Assembly (NCBI RefSeq): GCF_024298965.1
Contig: NZ_CP085193.1
Span: 9,796,001 to 9,860,000 of the forward strand
Reading direction: 5' to 3'
DNA from: Streptomyces rapamycinicus NRRL 5491
GTDB taxonomy: Bacteria; Actinomycetota; Actinomycetes; Streptomycetales; Streptomycetaceae
Length of the DNA stretch: 64,000 nt
Shown: piece by piece, positions 31,301 through 64,000 of the stretch
Layout of the letters: every line of letters starts with the position of its first letter
How positions within the stretch are numbered: position 1 is the first letter of the stretch
Position numbers and translations under genes: made by a program
The notes under the pieces: model-generated
The model's input: the letters and a program-made list of their open reading frames with translations, nothing else
Database searches by the model: none
What the model was told of the DNA's origin: nothing

Positions 31301-34106
31301 GGCGTTGGGCGGTCGGTTCGCTGCGTCGCGACGACGGCGGTCAGCGGCGTCTGCTGATGTCTCTGGCCGAGGCGTGGACCCACGGCGCGGCCGTGGACTG
31401 GACCCGCCTGGTTCCCCAGGGCAGTCCGATCACTTTGCCGACGTATCCCTTCCAGCACCGCCGTTATTGGGCGTCGGGTGTTGGGGCGGGTCGGGGTGGT
31501 GCGGGGCATCCGTTGTTGGACAGTGCGGTGCGGCTGGCTGAGGACGCGGGCTGGGTGTTGTCGGGGCGGGTGTCGGCTGGGACGAGTCCGTGGCTGGCCG
31601 ATCACGCGGTGTCGGGGACGGTGCTGGTGCCGGGTGCGGCGTTGGCGGAGTTGGTGTTGCACGCCGGTGACCGGGCCGGATTGCCGGCGATCGGGGAGAT
31701 CACCTTCGAGCAGCCGCTGGTGCTGGACGGTGCGGCCGATGTCCAGGTGCGGGTCGACGGGGACCAGGCGAGCGTGTTCTCCCGTACCGGGGAGCAGTGG
31801 ATCCGGCACGCCACCGCGACCCTGGCCGATCCGGCCGGGACGGTGGAAGGCCTCGACGGGCAGTGGCCCCCGGTCGGCGCGCAGCCGCTGCCCGTCGGCG
31901 ACGCTTACGAGGTCATGGCGGCGCGCGGCTACGAGTACGGCCCGACGTTCCAAGGCCTTCAGGCGGCCTGGCGGCTCGGCGAGGACCTGTACGCCGAAGT
32001 GGAACTGCCCGCAGGCGACACTCAGGACGGGTTCGCGATCCATCCGGCCCTGCTGGACGCCGCGCTGCACGTCCTGATCGCCGCCGCCGAGGACGGTGAC
32101 GAAATCGGGTTGCCGTTCGCGTGGCGGGATGTGCGGTTGCATGCGACCGGGGCGTCGGCGTTGCGGGTGCGGTTGAGCCCGGCCGGTCCGGATGCCGTCT
32201 CCCTGCTCGCCGCCGACGGCGAGGGCCAACCGGTTGTGTCGGCGGCGTCGATGATGGCCCGCCCGACTGACACCGCCCGGCTCACGACCGGCACGGGTCC
32301 GGGCCTGCTGACGTTGGAATGGGCCCCGTTCAGCCTCGGCTCGGCGCCGGAACAGGCCTGGGTCCCCGTCGGCCCGGACCTGGACCTGCCCACGGGAACG
32401 GACGGGCCACTCTTCGCCTTGGCTGAACTCGCCGAGGCGTCCACCGCGTTGGACTTGGTGCGGGCTTGGCTGGCCGATGAGCGTCCGGCGGGGTCGCGGC
32501 TGGTGGTCCGTACGCGTGATGCGGTTGCGGCGGCTGATGGTGACACGGTCGCGGGGCTGGCGAGTGCGGGGGTTTGGGGCTTGGTCCGTTCGGCGATGGC
32601 CGAGCACCCTGATGCGGGTTTGGTGTTGCTGGACGATGATGGCCGTCCTGAGTCCGAGGTGATGGTTTCCGCTGCTTTGGCGAGCGGGGAGAGGGAGTTG
32701 GCGCTGCGGGGTGGGGCGGTGTTGGTGCCCCGGTTGCGCCGTGCGGTTTCCGGTGATGATGCGGTCCGGGTGTTCGGCCCCGAGGGCGCGGTGCTGATCA
32801 CTGGTGGGACCGGGACGTTGGGTGGTCTGGTTGCCCGGCATCTGGTGGACGTGTACGGGGTCCGGAGTGTGGTGTTGGCGAGCCGGTCCGGTCCGGATGC
32901 GCCCGGCGCCGGTGAACTCGCCGCCGAGCTGGAAGGGGCCGGGGCCCGGGTGCGGGTCGTCGCCGCGGACCTGTCCGACCGTGCCGCGGTGGACGCGCTG
33001 GTGGCGGACATCCCCGAGCTCGCCGGAGTGGTGCACGCCGCCGGCATTACCGAGGACATGTCCGTGACCTCACTGACCGGGCCGCCGTTGGAACGGGTGC
33101 TGGCGGCCAAGGCGGACGCGGCCCGGCACCTGCACGAGGCCACCGCCGGCCGGGACCTGGGCCTGTTCGTGCTCTTCTCGTCGCTCGCCGGGCTGCTCGG
33201 CGGTCCGGGACAGGCCAACTACGCGGCGGCCAACACCTACCTGGACGCCCTGGCCGCCCTTCGGCAGTCCCAGGGCCTCCCCGGCGTCTCCATCGCCTGG
33301 GGCCTGTGGGAACAGCGCAGCGCGCTGACCGGAACGCTGACTCAGGCCGATCAGGCGCGGCTGGCGCGCGGCGGCGGTGTCGCGCTGAGTACCGAGCAGG
33401 CGCTACGGCTGTTCGACGCAGCGCTGGCCGGCGCCTCGCCGGTGGTGGCGGCCGGTCTGGACATGGATACGGCCCGGGCTACCGCCACCGCGGGGTTCGC
33501 GCTGCCCTCGGTGCTCGGTGACCTCGTCCGGGCGCCCCGGCGGGCCGCCGCGGGGACGCGGGGAGCCGACACCTTCGCCCGTCGCCTGGCCGGCCTGGGC
33601 GAGACCGAGCGGTCGCGCTTCCTGCTCAATCTGGTGCGCGAACACGCCGCGGTGGTTCTCGGCTACGACCAGGCCGCGAGTGTTCGCGCCGATCAGGCGT
33701 TCCGGGACTTCGGCTTCGACTCGGTCACCGCGGTCGAGTTGCGCAACCGGCTGGCCGGCGTGACCGGGCTGACGCTCCCGGCCACGCTGGTCTTCGACTA
33801 CCCGACGTCCCGGGTGCTCGCCGAGCACCTGCTGCGTGTGGCGATCGGCGCACCGAAGGACCCCGAAGAAGCGCGCATCGAAGAAGTCATCCGTGCGATC
33901 CCCGTGTCGCGTCTACGCGACGTCGGGCTGCTGGACGTCCTCCTCGAACTGGCCGACACGCCGACCAACGGCAACGGCGACGGCAACGACAACGGCAATA
34001 CCAATGGCAATGGCAGCGGAAACGGCCACGGTGGTGCGCCATCGGCGTCCCAGATCGACGAGCTGAGCTCCGACGACCTGATTCGCATGGCACTGGAGGA
34101 GAACGA

Positions 34107-34110
<4 letters not shown>
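13243..34110 (+). CDS. PKS-B: four-module type I polyketide synthase
   Basis: Complete gene of 6,955 residues. The start is chosen at ATG 13243 because a typical N-terminal docking helix begins there and a Shine-Dalgarno-like GAGGTGG sits five bases upstream. Domain order: docking (1-33); module 1 KS-AT-DH(degenerate)-KR-ACP (34-1640); module 2 KS-AT-DH-ER-KR-ACP (1656-3580); module 3 KS-AT-DH-KR-ACP (3598-5220); module 4 KS-AT-DH-KR-ACP (5242-6866); C-terminal docking (6870-6955). Module 1 AT is malonyl type; modules 2-4 have GHSQGE plus YASH and are methylmalonyl type. Expected output is hydroxyl, saturated propionate, then two successive C-methyl alkenes. Oddities are the DH and ACP of module 1 and an Asn-Gly repeat linker near the C-terminus. 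The stop overlaps the start of PKS-C by four bases (ATGA). Confidence 0.98.
14890..15840 (+). repeat. Repeat 2: malonyl AT block (four copies)
   Basis: Near-identical AT DNA occurs at about 2800-3660, 8668-9530, 14890-15840 and 46533-47483. These are the only four malonyl-type ATs in the window. The 14890 and 46533 copies are closest to each other (offset 31,643). All share a run with many G- and T-ending codons, unlike the C-ending codons of the adjoining KSs. Confidence 0.85.
15952..16600 (+). other. Degenerate DH domain of PKS-B module 1
   Basis: The first DH motif is intact: His at 16054 in [10 protein letters not shown], which fits HxxxGxxxxP. In the second motif the Asp of HPxLLDAALH is Gln (codon 16411, residue 1057) and the following His is Asn. 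The distance from the active His to this position is 119 residues, against about 152 in the other DHs, and the YGPxFRGLxAAW segment common to all the others is missing. The downstream part is also shorter and divergent. The double-hotdog fold is probably incomplete and dehydration is not expected. The flanking frame is open, so this is domain decay inside an intact gene, not a frameshift. Confidence 0.82.
18208..23980 (+). other. PKS-B module 2: KS-AT(methylmalonyl)-DH-ER-KR-ACP
   Basis: KS 18208-19449: Cys at 18688, EAHGTGT, NIGHTQ. AT 19738-20600: Ser of GHSQGE at 19993, YASH with His at 20293, predicting methylmalonyl-CoA. DH about 20740-21540: His at 20839, Asp at 21298. ER about 22027-22915: NFRD followed by ALGSLP, and [10 protein letters not shown] core 22927-23660: LED triplet (B-type), Tyr at 23362. 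ACP: Ser at 23857 in GFDSL. Complete reduction is expected, giving CH(CH3)-CH2. The 3' part, with the ACP and the start of the next KS, is nearly identical to that of PKS-C module 1. Confidence 0.94.
23623..24355 (+). repeat. Repeat 6: ACP and KS-entry block, PKS-B module 2 and PKS-C module 1
   Basis: It matches 39663-40395 at an offset of 16,040. It spans the end of the KR, the ACP, the inter-module linker and the first hundred or so residues of the next KS, so the shared unit crosses a module boundary. Confidence 0.85.
24034..28910 (+). other. PKS-B module 3: KS-AT(methylmalonyl)-DH-KR-ACP
   Basis: KS 24034-25275: Cys at 24514, EAHGTGT, NIGHTQ. AT 25564-26420: Ser of GHSQGE at 25819, YASH with His at 26119, methylmalonyl type. 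DH about 26566-27370: His at 26665 in [10 protein letters not shown], Asp at 27121. No ER lies between the KR structural half and the catalytic KR. KR core 27856-28590: VED triplet (B-type), Tyr at 28291. ACP: Ser at 28792 in GFDSL. The expected product is an alpha-methyl alkene, probably E as is usual for a B-type KR with a DH. Confidence 0.94.
25360..26470 (+). repeat. Repeat 7: methylmalonyl AT block, PKS-B modules 3 and 4
   Basis: It matches about 30298-31408 at an offset of 4,938 (GHSQGE and YASH positions agree exactly), with scattered differences. It covers the KS-AT linker and the whole AT. Confidence 0.83.
28966..33840 (+). other. PKS-B module 4: KS-AT(methylmalonyl)-DH-KR-ACP
   Basis: KS 28966-30210: Cys at 29446, EGHGTGT, NIGHAQ, with GTALSEG where most KSs here have GTGWGEG. 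AT 30502-31360: Ser of GHSQGE at 30757, YASH with His at 31057, methylmalonyl type, nearly identical in DNA to the AT of module 3 at an offset of 4,938 bases. DH about 31504-32300: His at 31603, Asp at 32056. No ER. KR core 32785-33530: TED triplet (Asp kept), Tyr at 33220. ACP: Ser at 33721 in GFDSV. A second consecutive alpha-methyl alkene is expected, making a conjugated diene with module 3. Confidence 0.94.
32490..33050 (+). repeat. Repeat 4: KR block shared by PKS-B module 4 and PKS-C module 2
   Basis: It matches 43598-44158 at an offset of 11,108 with few differences, covering the KR structural half and the NADPH-binding half of the catalytic KR. Identity drops just after the HAAG motif. 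Confidence 0.86.
33961..34035 (+). repeat. Asn-Gly low-complexity repeat in the PKS-B docking linker
   Basis: A degenerate tandem of the GGCAAC hexamer encodes alternating Asn and Gly (with Asp, Ser, Thr, His) for roughly 24 residues between the dimerising helix and the terminal docking helix. It is probably a flexible tether. Repeat number could vary between strains. Confidence 0.85.
34095..34101 (+). promoter_or_regulatory. Ribosome-binding site for PKS-C
   Basis: GGAGGAG lies five bases before ATG 34107, within the last codons of PKS-B. Together with the ATGA stop/start overlap it fixes the PKS-C start and indicates coupled translation. Confidence 0.82.

Positions 34111-64000
<29,890 letters not shown>

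Noticed and set aside
33961..34035. CRISPR-like or microsatellite array
   Set aside because: It is an in-frame protein low-complexity repeat within a docking linker, with no spacers.

Overview
The window is one continuous stretch of high-GC DNA, typical of a large-genome actinomycete (Streptomyces or relatives). It holds nothing but three giant type I modular polyketide synthase (PKS) genes, all on the + strand. They are packed with no gap (TAG followed directly by ATG at 13243) and then a 4-base ATGA overlap at 34107-34110, so they read as one translationally coupled operon. The first gene (here PKS-A) enters from upstream and the third (PKS-C) runs off the right end. No RNA gene, mobile element, CRISPR array, terminator, transporter, regulator or tailoring gene is visible. 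There is no intergenic stretch to describe.

Layout. PKS-A (1-13242, 5' partial): the end of one module (KR-ACP), two complete KS-AT(malonyl)-DH-ER-KR-ACP modules and a C-terminal docking domain. PKS-B (13243-34110): docking helix; KS-AT(malonyl)-DH(degenerate)-KR-ACP; KS-AT(methylmalonyl)-DH-ER-KR-ACP; two KS-AT(methylmalonyl)-DH-KR-ACP modules; docking domain. PKS-C (34107 to beyond 64000, at least 9,964 codons): docking helix; mM DH-ER-KR; mM DH-KR; malonyl DH-ER-KR; mM DH-KR with an altered KR; mM DH-ER-KR; then a sixth module whose AT carries an in-frame deletion of about 79 residues and has lost its active-site residues.

The three proteins should work as a relay. Each ACP passes the chain to the next KS, and the terminal docking helices pair A to B and B to C. 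Read collinearly, the eleven complete modules add an unusually oxygen-poor, methyl-branched segment: two saturated acetate units, one hydroxyl unit, a saturated propionate, two consecutive C-methyl alkenes (a diene), a saturated propionate, a C-methyl alkene, a saturated acetate, a C-methyl alkene (or a ketone if the altered KR is dead) and a saturated propionate. All KRs carry the Asp of the B-type signature and none has the A-type Trp. I cannot name the product.

The most unusual features are the wrecked AT of the last module, next to a KS of a different lineage from the other eleven; the degenerate DH and GSL-type ACP of PKS-B module 1; the Ser in the NADPH-binding loop of the PKS-C module 4 KR; and the mosaic of long, nearly identical DNA blocks shared between modules, which points to recent duplication and gene conversion.
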